Shown here: piece by piece, positions 1 through 11,862 of the stretch
How the letters are laid out: each line of letters opens with the position of its first letter
Position numbering within the stretch: the stretch's first letter is position 1
NCBI GenBank assembly: GCA_034440575.1
Contig: JAOTOL010001432.1
Span: forward strand, 288,501-352,500
DNA length: 64,000 nt
Origin: Imbricaverruca yamaguchii
Lineage: Eukaryota; Arthropoda; Thecostraca; Neoverrucidae
Direction of reading: 5' to 3'
Program-made: the position numbers and the translations under genes
Notes under the pieces: generated by a model
The model's input: the letters and a program-made list of their open reading frames with translations, nothing else
Told to the model about the DNA's origin: nothing
Databases searched by the model: none

Positions 1-556
1 GACACACCCGCGGCCAGTCCCAGACACACCCGGCTGTCAGTGACAGACACACCCGGCTGTCAGTCCCAGACACACCCGGCGGCAGTCCCAGACTGGTCAG
101 TCCCAGACACACCCGGCGGTCAGTCCCAGACACACCCGGTGGTCAGTCCCAGACACACCCGGTGGTCAGTCCCAGACACGCCCGGCTGTCAGTGACAGAC
201 ACACCCGGTGGTCAGTCCCAGACACACCCGGCTGTCAGTGACAGACACACCCGGCTGTCAGTCCCAGACACACCCGGTGGTCAGTGACCGACACACCCGG
301 CAGTCAGTCCCAGACACACCCGGTGGTCAGTCCCAGACACACCCGGCTGTCAGTGACAGACACACCCGGCTGTCAGTCCCAGACACACCCGGCGGTCAGT
401 CCCAGACACACCCGGCGGTCAGTCCCAGACACACCCGGCTGTCAGTGACCGACACACCCGGCTGTCAGTCCCAGACACACCCGGCTGTCAGTCCCAGACA
501 CACCCGGCTGTCAGTCCTAGACACACCCGGCAGCGAGTCCCAGACACACACAGTCC
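1..556. repeat. 23-bp GC-rich minisatellite, cut by the window edge
   Basis: About 24 tandem copies of a unit close to CAGTCCCAGACACACCCGG plus CTGT or CGGT, with variants that read GTGACAGACAC. Reading frames across it are repeat artefacts (SQTHPAVS-type peptides). More diverged copies reappear at about 866-1,000, so the original array seems to have been split by the unrelated stretch at 557-865. Confidence 0.9.
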
Positions 557-865
557 ATACTCCTGGCCAGGGTTGAAAACAACGAAAACAACAAAGAACA
601 GGTAGCATGGCCTGGGTCTAAATGCCTCCCGACAATCATCGATTTCTTTTTCCGCAAAATATCCAATGCAGCTGTTTGACAAAAATCTCCAACTTATTGC
701 TGCCTGATTATCATGCTTGAAACTGATTGGAAGAACAAAGTGTTTTACTTCAGAAGCAGGACAATATAAATTTGAATTTACAACTTCCAACATGGTGTGC
801 TTGAATTCTGGACCACAAAACGTAGGTTCAACCATGCTCCCAGCACTCTCACCAACCATGCTCTT
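557..865. other. Unique stretch inside the 23-bp array
   Basis: About 300 bp of moderate-GC sequence between typical and diverged copies of the 23-bp repeat. On the minus strand it is open for about 100 codons, but I do not recognise the peptide. It may be an inserted element. No clear target-site duplication was seen. Confidence 0.4.
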
Positions 866-1005
866 AGACACATCCGGCAGTCAGTCCCAGATATCCCCAG
901 CAGTCAGTTCCAGACACACTCGACAGTCAGTTCAAGGCACTCCCGGCACTCCGTCCCATTCACACTCGGAAGTTGGCCCCATACACACAGCACTGCCGGC
1001 ACACT
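866..1005. repeat. Diverged continuation of the 23-bp minisatellite
   Basis: Five or six degraded units (CAGTCAGTCCCAGATATCC, CAGTCAGTTCCAGACACAC and similar) related to the array at 1-556. Confidence 0.65.
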
Positions 1006-1423
1006 AATAAGGCAGCGCCGACTTATTATATTGCCACAGCTCCGCAGCTCTGGAACATCAGCTGTAGCCAAGGACAGCTCCAGAGGCAATCAACAGCCTG
1101 GACTGCAGACACGCTATTTATTTGCTCAACTGTGAAGGACGCCTTTTATGACGCATACTTTGGCACGATTATCAGCCATAGCCCTCTCATGCCCAGCGGT
1201 GATGGACGAGGAGGTGCTACTGACACAACCCAAACATCGGACAAGTGGCCTCGTAGTCCACAACCGGGGACGGTGTGCAAACCGCCAGGATGGCATACGG
1301 GGATGGGACGCAATGGTGAGTGCAAAACTTCAGAAACACTCAGGAATGTGACCAGGCAAGACAATTGCGAGAAGATGAGCGGTCATGATGAGGATTGAAA
1401 AATTATGCTGCCACTGGATTTTT

Positions 1424-1659
1424 GTCACCCAGAACATTATCATGTCCGGAAAATGATCCACTAAATTTTCTCACTTGGAGGCGGAATGGTGCTGCAATCA
1501 AGGAAATGCTCTGTGGCATAGTGCTCACAATTCACTGGGAAGTGCAAACAGAGACTGGTGCTACAGATTTGAAGAACATCATTTCCGTATTCGATTGCTT
1601 CAACATTGTTTCTCTCTCTCTCTCTCCACATCTAGGAGTACAAAGCACAAATCCAGCAC
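1424..1659 (+). repeat. Dispersed repeat family X, copy 1
   Basis: Begins near CACCCAGAACATTATCATG and ends with CCACATCTAGGAGTACAAAG followed by CACAAATCCAGC. The same order of blocks occurs at 9,381-9,589, 23,659-23,882 (minus), 26,779-26,993 (minus) and 62,051-62,214. I do not know the family; the size suggests a short non-autonomous element. Confidence 0.6.
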
Positions 1660-2040
1660 AGTTGGTGTGGTTCCGACCACGCCGAGGACGCCGTTCCGTG
1701 GCATGTGCCGGCGGAGACCGCCGCCGCCAAGGTCGTCTGACTCCGGCCATTCAGTGTTTACGAGGCCGCAAACTCGTACTCGGCGCACGACGGTGTACTA
1801 TTATCGGGGGTGCCGATATGCAGATGTGTGTGGTGCGGCTGGCGTCCGCCTGTTTGCGGTCACGTCAGCGGCCGACACAACGCAACGCACGCCGAGAGGC
1901 AAGGTCAGACAAGCCGGCCAATAACGCTCAGCTCCTCCGCCAATGCTGAACGCTAGGCCTTTCGATTCGAGATTACAAGAGCGCGACAACGCGGTAAGAC
2001 AGGAAAGGAAGGCGTATCATCTGGCTCGGATAGCCATGAT
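1660..2040. other. No supported gene
   Basis: GC-rich sequence with overlapping open frames on both strands. None gives a recognisable protein or a convincing splice structure. Confidence 0.4.
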
Positions 2041-2052
2041 ATATTATATAAC

Positions 2053-2337
<285 letters not shown>

Positions 2338-2339
2338 GT

Positions 2340-3180
2340 GGCATTTACAGTTTGTAACCCATGTATTGGGTTAAAAACTGCCGCTAATTGTATGCACTCA
2401 TCAGATACGAAAAGCAAGAAATATATGCGATTTGCGGAAGAATGATTTTTAGATACTTGCCAGACCATAAAGGTCATCTGCTCCCCCTTTAAAGCGAGTG
2501 TGTTTTGCGAGTAAAGCAAGAGTAAGTGTACATTTGCGTTAAGGAAGCTTTACGTTATAGTGTATGTGTGATGTCCTAGGTGAAGCAGACAGGCATTTGA
2601 ATGGATGGAGGACATCTCCAAGATGTCTAAATGGTTTTAGCTTCACTTTACTCCTCCGCAATATAATTTGTAGCTAAGGGAGTGGAGAGGTGATTTGAGC
2701 GACGAGAAAGCTGACTTTGCCAGGGTGCCGACATTAACCTACTCCTGTCGAAGAGCACTGATAAGTCTTCACTATGCGGATGTACCTCTGGGAAAGCGTT
2801 TTACGTGATGAGTTGAAGGGCAATGCGGCTCACCTACGACTGATGGCTCCTCTGGGTAGTCGCTTCATGTTTTGTATTATTTACTCAAGAAAATCAGCTC
2901 TGGACCATATCACAACATCCTAGGTTCACATACCACCAACATTCCCTGCATCCAAAGCTCACAATGTCCAAAGGTCATCACATTCAAAAACATAAAAAAG
3001 AAGTCCAAAATGTATTGGAAAGGGTGCGTTCACAATGTCAAAAGTTCACGTTCAAAGGGACAAGAATTAGGATGGACTAAAAAATTCAGGAGGCCAAGAG
3101 CAGCTCACCAACACCAAGTTGTATATGGGTTTTAAAAAAACAGTTTGGTCCACAAAATGTGGATTTAGACCTTGAAAGAA
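2340..3180. other. No supported gene
   Basis: AT-rich intergenic sequence. No coding, RNA or structured repeat signal that I can defend. Confidence 0.4.
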
Positions 3181-3559
3181 CCAGCCATGCCCTATGTTGT
3201 AGTCATAAAAATCAAGCTTGAGTCAGAGAAATGTCAAGGCCACGAAAAATAATGGAAAATGGAACAAAGAAGAAAAAATGAACAAGTATCCCTTCCAAAA
3301 TATAAACCCTGATGTTCATCTTAGCTAGGCAGATGCCAATGCCTATGACATTCACATCAGGTTTCAAATCCCAATAATGGAGATATGCATTGTGATGAAT
3401 AATTACCCAGCAATGGAATGTGATCAAGAACTAGAAACCAGCTGCCAGTTATGGTGATAGTGGGGTGCAAACGTTTTTCAATTGTCATCTCTTTTATCAC
3501 ATGTATTCCCATCATCTAAATTTTGGGCACTGCTCTATATAAATATATGTAGCTCAGAA

Positions 3560-4900
3560 CACACAGGATTAAACAAGATGAAACACTCATCATGGCTGAC
3601 CAAGGAAGTAACACATTTATTGGAGCCAAAGAAGCAGGCACTTAACAAAACTAACAGTTCAGCTCAGATGCAAATCTGTAACTATATAGAATAGCTAGAA
3701 GTAAAGTTAGAAGGTGCATTAGGGCATCTAAGACGGTCTGAAATCAAATTAGCTCGTGGATGTTCAGCAGGCAATGCTAAGAGGCTTTTTTAGTTTCTAC
3801 AAATTGAAGTATGGAAAGTGTAATGTAGGGCCACTGGAGGAAGATGGTATAATAGTGGCTGATGATTGTGATATAGTGGAATCCCTAGGCAGACAATTCC
3901 CACCAAAGAGAACACTGGTACACAGTGTAAAATAATTGACCATGTAGGCTGGAAATTCACAGTTAATGGAATTGTGTATTTCATCCTTGTCTTAGGTTTT
4001 TACAATTTTCCTACACGTGTGGGCAGTCATTATACACACAATTGCTAAAAAATGTAAAATGCATGTGACTGAAGTGAAAGGCATTCTGCTTTTTTAATCC
4101 TTCAGTTGCAATTCTTTATTTTCTTCCAATCTTTCACTATTTCCAAGCAACTTCTTTCTTCATCCACACAGTTAATGGTGAAGTAATTTTAGGACACTGC
4201 TGGTACATTGCAAACAACTCAAAGCTATGCCATAGTAGGTGAAAGGTTGGTGGATCTTACAATGTCAACAGCACCTGGAGAAACACAGTTGCAGAACATA
4301 ACACCTAATAAAAAGCTTATGGGCCATATGATTGGCATTGGCAGTTCCCCAATGCATTATTGTCAGGGATTCTGCAGAGTATTCTGAAGCACTTGGAAAT
4401 TTGCAAAATGCAAATGTAGTACCAATGAAAAAAAAGAAGTATGAAGTGTGTAGGAAACTGCAGGCCAGTTATCTTGACCTCAATAGTGTGCGAGGTACCA
4501 GCAAAAAAAAAACTGGTAGTATAGAGTATTCAGACTCATTTAGATTTATAATTTAGGACAATCTTCTAAGGGATACCCAATATGGATTTTCATCTCAAAG
4601 ATCTTGTTTTATTAACCTATTGGAGTGTATAGAGTATACAACTAAAGAAGTAGAAAATCACAGCAGGATGGATGCAGTGCAGTTGGTCTTTAGGAAAGCT
4701 TTTGATCAAGTTTCACATGGACATCTAATTCAGCAACTAGAACAGCATATGATTGATGGTGAGGTTCTAGGTTGGATTGAAGCATGGGTAAGGGGAAGGA
4801 ATCAAAGTATGTAAGTAAGTAATGCTAAATGGAGTTAAATCTGAATGAAAGGATGCTCTGGGTGGAAAACGATGCAGTGTGGAACTACCAATGCTTTAGC
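3560..4900 (+). pseudogene. Decayed LINE (CR1-like) endonuclease/RT ORF2, plus-strand copy
   Basis: Several frames carry pieces typical of a non-LTR ORF2: a linker with LTKEV, then ARGCSAGNAKRLF and SFYKLKYGK with GPLEEDGIIVADD (3,700-3,880), NANVVPM (4,400) and LDLNSV (4,480), then the RT block LVFRKAFDQVSHGHLIQQLE with LGWIEAWVRGRNQ (4,680-4,810). This follows the usual order of linker, RT finger, F.KAFD.V.H and W...WL.GR. Stops and frameshifts throughout make it dead. It faces a second copy of the same family at 5,000-6,420. Confidence 0.75.
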
Positions 4901-4916
4901 ACACTCTACTAAGAGC

Positions 4917-4918
<2 letters not shown>

Positions 4919-4999
<81 letters not shown>
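4919..4999. repeat. TA microsatellite
   Basis: About 40 uninterrupted TA dinucleotides. It lies at the junction between the two inverted LINE copies. Confidence 0.95.
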
Positions 5000-6420
5000 C
5001 ATATGGCCCATAAACTTTATTAGGTTTTATATTCTGCAACTGTTTTTCAACAGCTCCTGCAGTTACTGCAAATCACAATTTTCGTTGAGGTGCCCTAAAA
5101 CCCAAATAACCAACTAAGTAGATATTGTAAGATCCTCCAACCTACCACCTACTATAGCATATCTTTCAGTTGTTTCCAATATACCATAGTTCTCTTTAGC
5201 TCTGTCTTCACTTTAGTCCTACAACTACACATTTTAAACTTAAATTTGTAGAAGCTAAAGAACCTCTTAGCACTGCCTGCTGAACATTCTTGAGCTAATG
5301 GGATTTCAGCTAGCCTTTTAGATGCCCTAACACAAATACCTTTATTTCTAGGCATGTTGTATCATTCAAGATCTTTCTTAGAGTTAGCATCTAATGTGCC
5401 CTTTTGTAAATGAACCTATCATGCCCTTGGAACAGCTTGTCTATTCTACTTCTACACATTTCAAAGTATCTTAGCCCATCAACAACTCTTCTTAATGAAT
5501 CTCATTCCAGAAGTTCCTGAACTGATTGTAATTCCCTTGAGCAAGATTTGAAATGAATGTTTTATTGGCCCCTACACTTTCAACATATAAGGAAAAGGAT
5601 TTAATGTTGTGAAAACTATTACCAAAGGTCCATCCTATGTTCAGATTCTGTACAAAATTTTCCTCAAAGAAGTACATCAAACATTGCACTTCCACTTGTA
5701 GATTCATGTGTCATTTGAAAGAAGAAATTTCCCTCAAAACAAGCCATCTTCTTGACTTGCTTAGACATCTAGTTTTGTATATCATCACTGCCATGCTCAT
5801 GTCCCCCAGTAACACATTTTTCCCATGCACTCTCCTACTTAGCTCTTCTTGCATCAACCCATCATTCTGGTCTCATGGCCTATAGAATGCACCAATCCTA
5901 AATCTTGTTTTGTTCTTCAGAATAGCTGACCACAAAAGATTCTACTCCTGCACTATGTATCCCATCCTCTACAAAATGACATTTCATTATTTGCTTTGCA
6001 CACAAGAGCATCCCACCCAAGCACCCAATATCCTTGCATTGCCTTGATGAGCATGCATGCTGTAGCTGGTTGATTCAAATTCTTTCAACTTATCTCCAAA
6101 CATGCTTTCATTACCTCATGCCTTAGTTATGCATTCCAAATGTAGCTTTTCAGATAACATATATGCATCCAGTTCCCCAATGTTGTACCAAACACCTTTA
6201 CTGGCACTGACATAAAACAATGCAAGCAATCCCATTTCTTGTTTGCAATACTTCTCTTTATCAGCTATATCCACCCCATGACCTGCAGTGTCTCCATTTT
6301 CTACCCAGAGCCTTATCATGCCTATTGCTAAGCAATTCCACTCCTTTCTTGTTCAGATATAGTGCACCTAATAAGCATTTCAACCCCACCTGCACAAAAA
6401 AAAACTCCCACAGACACAAG
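5000..6420 (-). pseudogene. Decayed LINE ORF2, minus-strand copy (endonuclease to start of RT)
   Basis: The minus strand carries the apurinic-type endonuclease start NIGELDAYMLSEKLHLECIT (about 6,200-6,140), decayed middle blocks, the end of the endonuclease domain (5,707-5,492), and the linker RASKRLAEIP with AKRFFSFYKFK (5,330-5,230). The end at 5,000-5,160 is the reverse complement of about 4,226-4,332 in the plus copy (shared GCATATGGCCCATAAACTTT and TAGTAGGTGGTAGGTTGG-type blocks), so both belong to one family. Stops and frameshifts make it non-functional. Confidence 0.72.
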
Positions 6421-6607
6421 AACTTCACCCCATGGTTGATTATTGGTTTTATGACACATCGACCATTGAGTAATGCAGAATCGCCAATCTCTCATGCTGA
6501 TTGGCCACGAGCAAAGAGTAGCAACAGGTGAGACTCAAACCCATATCCTTTCACTTCTGAAACAGGCAACTTACTCCTAGACTGCTCATCCCCAGAACTT
6601 CACCCCA
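6419..6607 (-). mobile_element. SINE B copy 1 with target-site duplication
   Basis: A tRNA-derived SINE (6,433-6,593) read on the minus strand. Its head contains GGGTTTGAGTCTCACC, a B-box-like tRNA T-arm, and its body reads CCAATCAGCATGAGAGATTGG. It is flanked by a perfect 14-bp duplication AGAACTTCACCCCA (6,419-6,432 and 6,594-6,607). It inserted into the minus-strand LINE relic. Related copies lie at 28,306-28,488 and 37,985-38,147. Confidence 0.85.
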
Positions 6608-6870
6608 AGTTCCTCACAAATCTTAGCTACACTGCTATTCAGTCCAATGGTCTTAGAATATCATTATACACTCACACATACCATGGGGAAGGATGTTACT
6701 GCTCCTCTTTTCCTACTTCTTGCTAACCTGCCTATTGAATCTGTCCCCTACCTCATTTATTGTTCATCAATTTTACATCTTCCTACATCATTAACATTAC
6801 CATGTACAATTGCTGTTGCACCCTCACCACTTCCCTTCATAATTTATTTTAACCTATCCCCAGTAATCTT

Positions 6871-7218
6871 CAAGTATTACCCCTCACACTTTCTTTATAT
6901 CAACAATGCATCTGAGTCACCATCAACTGACTGCCAGTCAGCTGTTGGTGATGTCACCCAAGTCTACAGACACACCTCCAGCCAGGTGCAATGAATGACT
7001 CCCATGGCATAACCAGGAATATTTCTGAGGGGTGAAAGCCTAACTTAACCAAACCTAACCCTCATAAATATTCCTGGCGATACCCTTGATTCATTCAGTG
7101 CACTCAGCTGGGGGGTGTCTTGGTATGCTTTAGCAGCATCACCAACAGCTGACTGGCAGTTACCTGATAATGACTTGGATACATTGTTGAGATAAAGGAA
7201 GTGTGAGGGGCAATACTT
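6871..7218. repeat. Fold-back (imperfect inverted repeat), ~160-bp arms
   Basis: The left arm (6,871-7,031) and right arm (7,058-7,218) are reverse complements with mismatches. Shared blocks are CAAGTATTACCCCTCACAC, CTGCCAGTCAGCTGTTGGTG and CCAGGAATATTTCTGAGGG. The loop is about 26 bp and holds CTAACTTAACC. Both arms read toward the centre as a similar peptide (DCQSAVGD / NCQSAVGD), so the arms look like inverted copies of one former coding piece. Confidence 0.75.
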
Positions 7219-7259
7219 GAATAAGACCCCTATCTCAATATCCTTTACTAGGGCACTTT

Positions 7260-7420
7260 GGAAGCAAACTCAAGTACTATTAAGTCCCTACTACAAAATA
7301 TGCAATCAGTATACCTAACTCTGGAGTCCCCTATGACTAAAAACATCCCTCTGTGTCTCTTCATGACTTCAACTCTCACCCCCATTCTAAGCATCATTAC
7401 CAAAACTTACTTTCCGGGTT
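7260..7420 (-). pseudogene. Possible LINE ORF1 fragment (GDS esterase-like)
   Basis: The minus strand reads LVIGDSRVRYTDCIFCSRD. This resembles the GDS-x-V/I-RH/Y start of the SGNH/esterase-like domain found in ORF1 of some CR1-type LINEs. It lies upstream of the minus-strand ORF2 relic, where ORF1 would be expected. It is short, so the call is tentative. Confidence 0.4.
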
Positions 7421-7429
7421 GGGAGTCAG

Positions 7430-9370
7430 AGTGCATGCCAGCTTCTTCAAGGGTACATTTTCATGGACATATTATTTTTATGCAAGGAATCTGTTTACTG
7501 GTAAACAACAGGAAAATCCTATGTAATTTGTACCTGCATAATATGTGTAAGTAATATGAATTATCATTTTTAATCAAAACAAATGCCAAAGAACAGGAGC
7601 AAAGAAGTGAATAGCACTGCCTGGCACTGATAGCACTGCCTGGCAGATAATCTTGTTAAACAGCACTGCTTTGTGTATCATAACTCACAGGAGCAATGTG
7701 CTTTACTTTTACTAGAGACATGGCTCCAGAGTCTGACTAACTGGAGAACATTGCACTCTGTGAGTGTGTGGCAATCTTGCAAGCTCTGTTGGCATCATAT
7801 TCATTTCTGGTGAATGATATTGAGATAAGTGTGTATATATGTGGTCCAGGTGCTGAAGTTAAGAAAAGTGGTTAATATGAGTGGTAACTGTAAGTGGAAT
7901 GACCAGTGTTTTTTGTGGGTGTCAGTTTGTCCTTATTGACATCTTTGTTCTCACATTTGTGTCTGAGTTCATGTGAAGCCCATCCCATCCAGTATGAACC
8001 TGGAGTGCATACATGTTTTTAGATATAAAATAACTGACGTGCCTTAATTCCCACCCTGCTTATCAGCAACCAAATGGCAATTGTCCATGCTTGGCACAAA
8101 AATGCATTGTGAATGCCAGAATTTCAAGGCCATCTAAAGTAAACAATATACACTACAAGACTAAATAAAACATGGCAAGAAAGAATTAGTATTCCCTTAA
8201 AAAACTTACAATGCCACCTGCACACAGGACCAATATCATGGGGTACAAAGATTACCACTTTTGCCCCCCAGGGTTAAAATAATGGTTTTTCGTTAGGTGT
8301 GAGATGTCGAAACGAGTACAGCAGGATGCCGAAATTTGTCATGGAATTAGTGTCATTTAAGATGCTTTTGATGTCTTTCAGACTCAAAATTGAGCCAATT
8401 GTGCAGGTAATTATGACTGCACCTTCATTATTTGTTCTGAGATTCATAATTTAGGTAGAGCTATATTCGGGATAGGGAGAATAATCCTATGCTATGAAAT
8501 TACAGTGTTCGCCATATCACATCATAGATAATCCCTTTACCTGAAAATGGTTGCAAAATATTCTTGTATTACCATTCCTTATTGAGACATAGACATGATA
8601 CTTGCGAGATGCTGTTAGAAAGAAGACATGACGACTTCATAAGCCCCCATCAAGGAGCAGGATGTCTATACTTTTTTGAGAAGGATGTCAATCAAGTGTT
8701 CAATAAGTGGTATATTCCACCCTATTTCCATAATAATTTAACACTGCCCCCCTGTTCAGTACATAACCATGTGTGGAACACCAAACTCTTCTGTCATGGC
8801 CAGAACAAAATATATTGTAGCAGGCAAAAGATAAATGGAATATATTCATGCCGAGATGAGAACAAAATTAGTCATAAATTCAAGCCCTGTAGATAATAAC
8901 AAGCATACACTATGTTGATATGTGTGCCATAAATTGCATAAAATTAAAAAAACTTTGCAATTTTTATTGCTGAATATGATGAAATGACTTCACTGACCAT
9001 TATGCCATGAAATAGGTTCCTCTTTTGGAACAGGAAACATGAAACTGCCAACAATGGCTTGCTTTATGGCTGCACATAATTTCAGATCTTTGTGCATTAT
9101 ATTTGGACAATATTTTGTTAATAGCAGAGCATCTGTGGAATAACATTATTTTGCAATGGTGCACAGAGGCAAAGTAGCACTTGTCATTGCAATTACCAGA
9201 ATATTTCCAATCAGTTGAGATTAACAGGGCAAGAATTCTGAACAATATACATTACAGTATGGTACTGCAAATGTAAAGCAAGTGCTTTGGCTGCTGCTGC
9301 ACTTCAATTTCCTGGAAGGTGTTGTGGGCCTGTGCTCATTAATAAAGCTTGAAACCAGAATTGTACAAAA
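7430..9370. other. No supported gene
   Basis: AT-rich intergenic sequence. A 110-codon plus-strand frame at 8,564-8,896 has no recognisable domain, and its composition matches the flanks. Confidence 0.4.
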
Positions 9371-9380
9371 ATACAGACTT

Positions 9381-9589
9381 GACATCCAGAACACCATACT
9401 CTATTTTTTTACATTTGGGGGCTGAATGCTGCTGCTTGCCAATGAACTGTATGACAATAATGTGCTCAAGGTCAGCTGGACAGTGCAAGCCAAGATTCTG
9501 ACCTAAAAGCTTAAAGGATATATATTTTTCATATTCATTACCAAAAGATTATATCTCCACATCCAGGATTACAAAGCACAAATCCAACC
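9381..9589 (+). repeat. Dispersed repeat family X, copy 2
   Basis: Starts CATCCAGAACACCATACTC and ends CCACATCCAGGATTACAAAG plus CACAAATCC. It shares the internal AATGAACTGTATGACAATAA and GTGCTCAAGGTCA blocks with the copies at 23.7 and 26.8 kb. Its end lies 5 bp from an alternative donor of the AUTS2-like exon. Confidence 0.7.
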
Positions 9590-9608
9590 TTACTTGAAGC
9601 ATACTGAC

Positions 9609-9839
9609 CTCAATATCGCAGTAAGCTTTGAATGATGCTATTGCAAATCCATCAATTATATCTTCTTCGTAGAGTGGCTCTCTGATCTTCCGTCGTCGGT
9701 GTGGTCTAGATGGTTTAGAACAAACACCAGAATCATCATCTCCTGTTTCATTTCCATTTTCACGGTGTTTTTCACCTACAACCTTCATACGCTGGGCACG
9801 AGCACGACGTCGATTGCGCTGCCTCACATCTCTTTCCAT
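9609..9839 (-). CDS. AUTS2-like protein, first coding exon (partial gene)
   Basis: The exon encodes 77 residues from an ATG at 9,839; an in-frame TGA four codons upstream fixes the start. The N-terminus is very basic (RQRNRRRARAQRMK), followed by an acidic/Ser stretch (ETGDDDSG), PHRRRKIREP and YEEDIIDGFAIASFKAYCDIE. The EEDIIDGFA..SF block after a basic RR.R run matches the N-terminus of the AUTS2/FBRSL1 family (Drosophila tay bridge). Known family members act with Polycomb PRC1 complexes in the nucleus. The exon can end at 9,609 (GAG|GTCAGT) or at 9,594 (CAAG|GTAAGG); both leave phase 0. No later exon is seen to the left, so the remainder is probably outside the window or too diverged. It is divergent from TMEM53. 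The family call rests on one short block. Confidence 0.6.
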
Positions 9840-10687
9840 AACCCTTGCTCATAAGTGCTTGTGTCGGAGCGCGGCCAGGATCTCAATGTAGGCGCTTGGA
9901 AACGTCTGCCGCTTCCTCAAAGTTGAACACAGTCAACACACATCACTCTACAACTTCATAGGCACAGGATCACATCGATCATCATCATCGATTACAACAA
10001 GGACAAAAACCCAATCGAAAAACAACAAACTCACGCACGATCTTCACATAGCTTGTTTTGTTTAAATGGCGGAGGGCAGTGACGTTCACAGACATGTACA
10101 CAGCGAGCAGGGAGAATAGAGTCCATGTGGGCACCAGAGTTACAATCTTCCGAAATTTACATTTGTGTGTGTTAATTTCAAGATAAATTAAAGTATTGTA
10201 ATGCATATTGTTCATAATTCTTCCACTGTAAACCTCATCTGATTAGAAGTAAGCCGGTAACTTCAATGGCAAGTGCTACTTTGCCTGTGTGCGCCATTGC
10301 AAAATAATGTTCTTCCGCGGGTGCTCTGCTATGGATCTCTTTAACAAAAAGTAGTCCAAACATAACACACCAAGACCTTAAATTATATGCAAGCAATCTG
10401 GCAACCAATTGTCGGTGATTTCCTATTCTAAGATAGGAACCTATCTTATGGCAGGATGGTCAACAAAAAGCCATTTCGTTTACATTCAACACTAAAAATT
10501 GCTTCGGATTTTGTGACCTTATGCAATTTATAGCACACAAATCAGCGTAGTCTATGCTCGTTATTATCTAGAGGGCTTGGACGCATGACTAATTTTGTTC
10601 TCATCTTAGCGTAAATATAATACCAGTTTATCTTTCGCCTGATGCATGTGTTTTTCTATTTCGCTCTGTAGCATCTAAAGGCACAAT
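9840..10687. promoter_or_regulatory. Divergent intergenic region, likely shared promoter region
   Basis: The AUTS2-like exon starts leftward at 9,839, and the possible first TMEM53 exon lies near 10,690 (rightward). The stretch is free of clear repeats. I see no firm TATA or initiator element. This is an inference from gene orientation only. Confidence 0.35.
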
Positions 10688-10705
10688 ATGTCGCACATCA
10701 ACCAG
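10688..10705 (+). other. Possible end of TMEM53 5' non-coding exon with a uORF
   Basis: ATGTCGCACATCAACCAG is followed by a good donor GTATGT. Splicing to the acceptor at 11,845 (TTTTTTTCAG|GGACT) would give a 9-codon upstream ORF (MSHINQGLN) that stops 5 nt before the main ATG at 11,863. The exon start is unknown. Confidence 0.35.
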
Positions 10706-11862
10706 GTATGTATCAATTATTGTTTACACTCATCAAAGCTGTCACTGCGGCAATGGGTGGGATGTGTGGGTGATTTGTGGCCGAAAGGAATAGCTGCAGG
10801 TTTGGGCTAAGTGTCTCTGTAAGGGTTTGGGTGGGTGCTATTGCTCAGGTGGATAAAGCCATTATCAACCTTGAGATTTCTGATAACACCGTCAATTTAA
10901 GGATATATAGATGGATCGTTTAGGGCGCTGAACTGAAGGCAATATCAGTAAAGGAAACTTGTTTTATTTTCAAGTTTTACAAATTATTTCCATAATTAAG
11001 AACGCATCTTCCAAAAAAGTTGAAGGCAAAACTATGCTATTCATGTATCATTTACTGTATATTTTGTCCAGGATAAAAATTTGATGGTCTACTGGTAGTG
11101 ACTATGTCTTGTCACATGGTGTTTTACCCCCAGAAACTCAATATATCAATGTGACATTGTTTGACACAAGGAAAAAAGTCATACCACCCATCTGACCAAG
11201 TGTCCATTCTTGAAACTTAGCTTCCAAAAATAGAACAAAGTTTTCCAAATAATGTAATGCACTGTATCACTGCAATCTTGATCTCTTGAATGCACATTAA
11301 GGGTCTGTTCTTAATGGTGCTCCAAGAAAAAGGGTGGAGCAACTTGATGTAATTAGGAGCAGGCTTCATAAAAATTATCCCTGGACCATTGGAGCATCTT
11401 TGAGTAGAAATCAGCTGTTTGTGCTTGTATTATGGTTACATATATGATTAGGAGTGGCTCAGTGTGGATAAGCTTAGTTTTCATGTCTATAAGAAAGGAA
11501 ATTACATCCTCAAGGATAATAAAATAATCACAAAATAACCTAATTGTGGTTGACTCACCCAAAAACCCTTATAAACCCTGATAATAAAATAATTACTGAA
11601 ACATGTTTTCTTCCAAACTCCCTCACAGTTCAGTGAAACACTTGAAAATTGAAGTTCCACAAATGTATCTTCAGTGCCACATTTGTGCTTCTCCAAGCTG
11701 CCCCTGCTCTCAGTCAGTCTATGGGTGGGTAGTGGCTGAACACAAAATGGATTTGGATTGGATTGAAAATGCTTGATGCTAATTGGTGTGATGCTAATTG
11801 GTGTTCCTCAGATGTACAAACTTAGAGTGTGGCCATTTTTTTCAGGGACTAAATTAAGTGAC

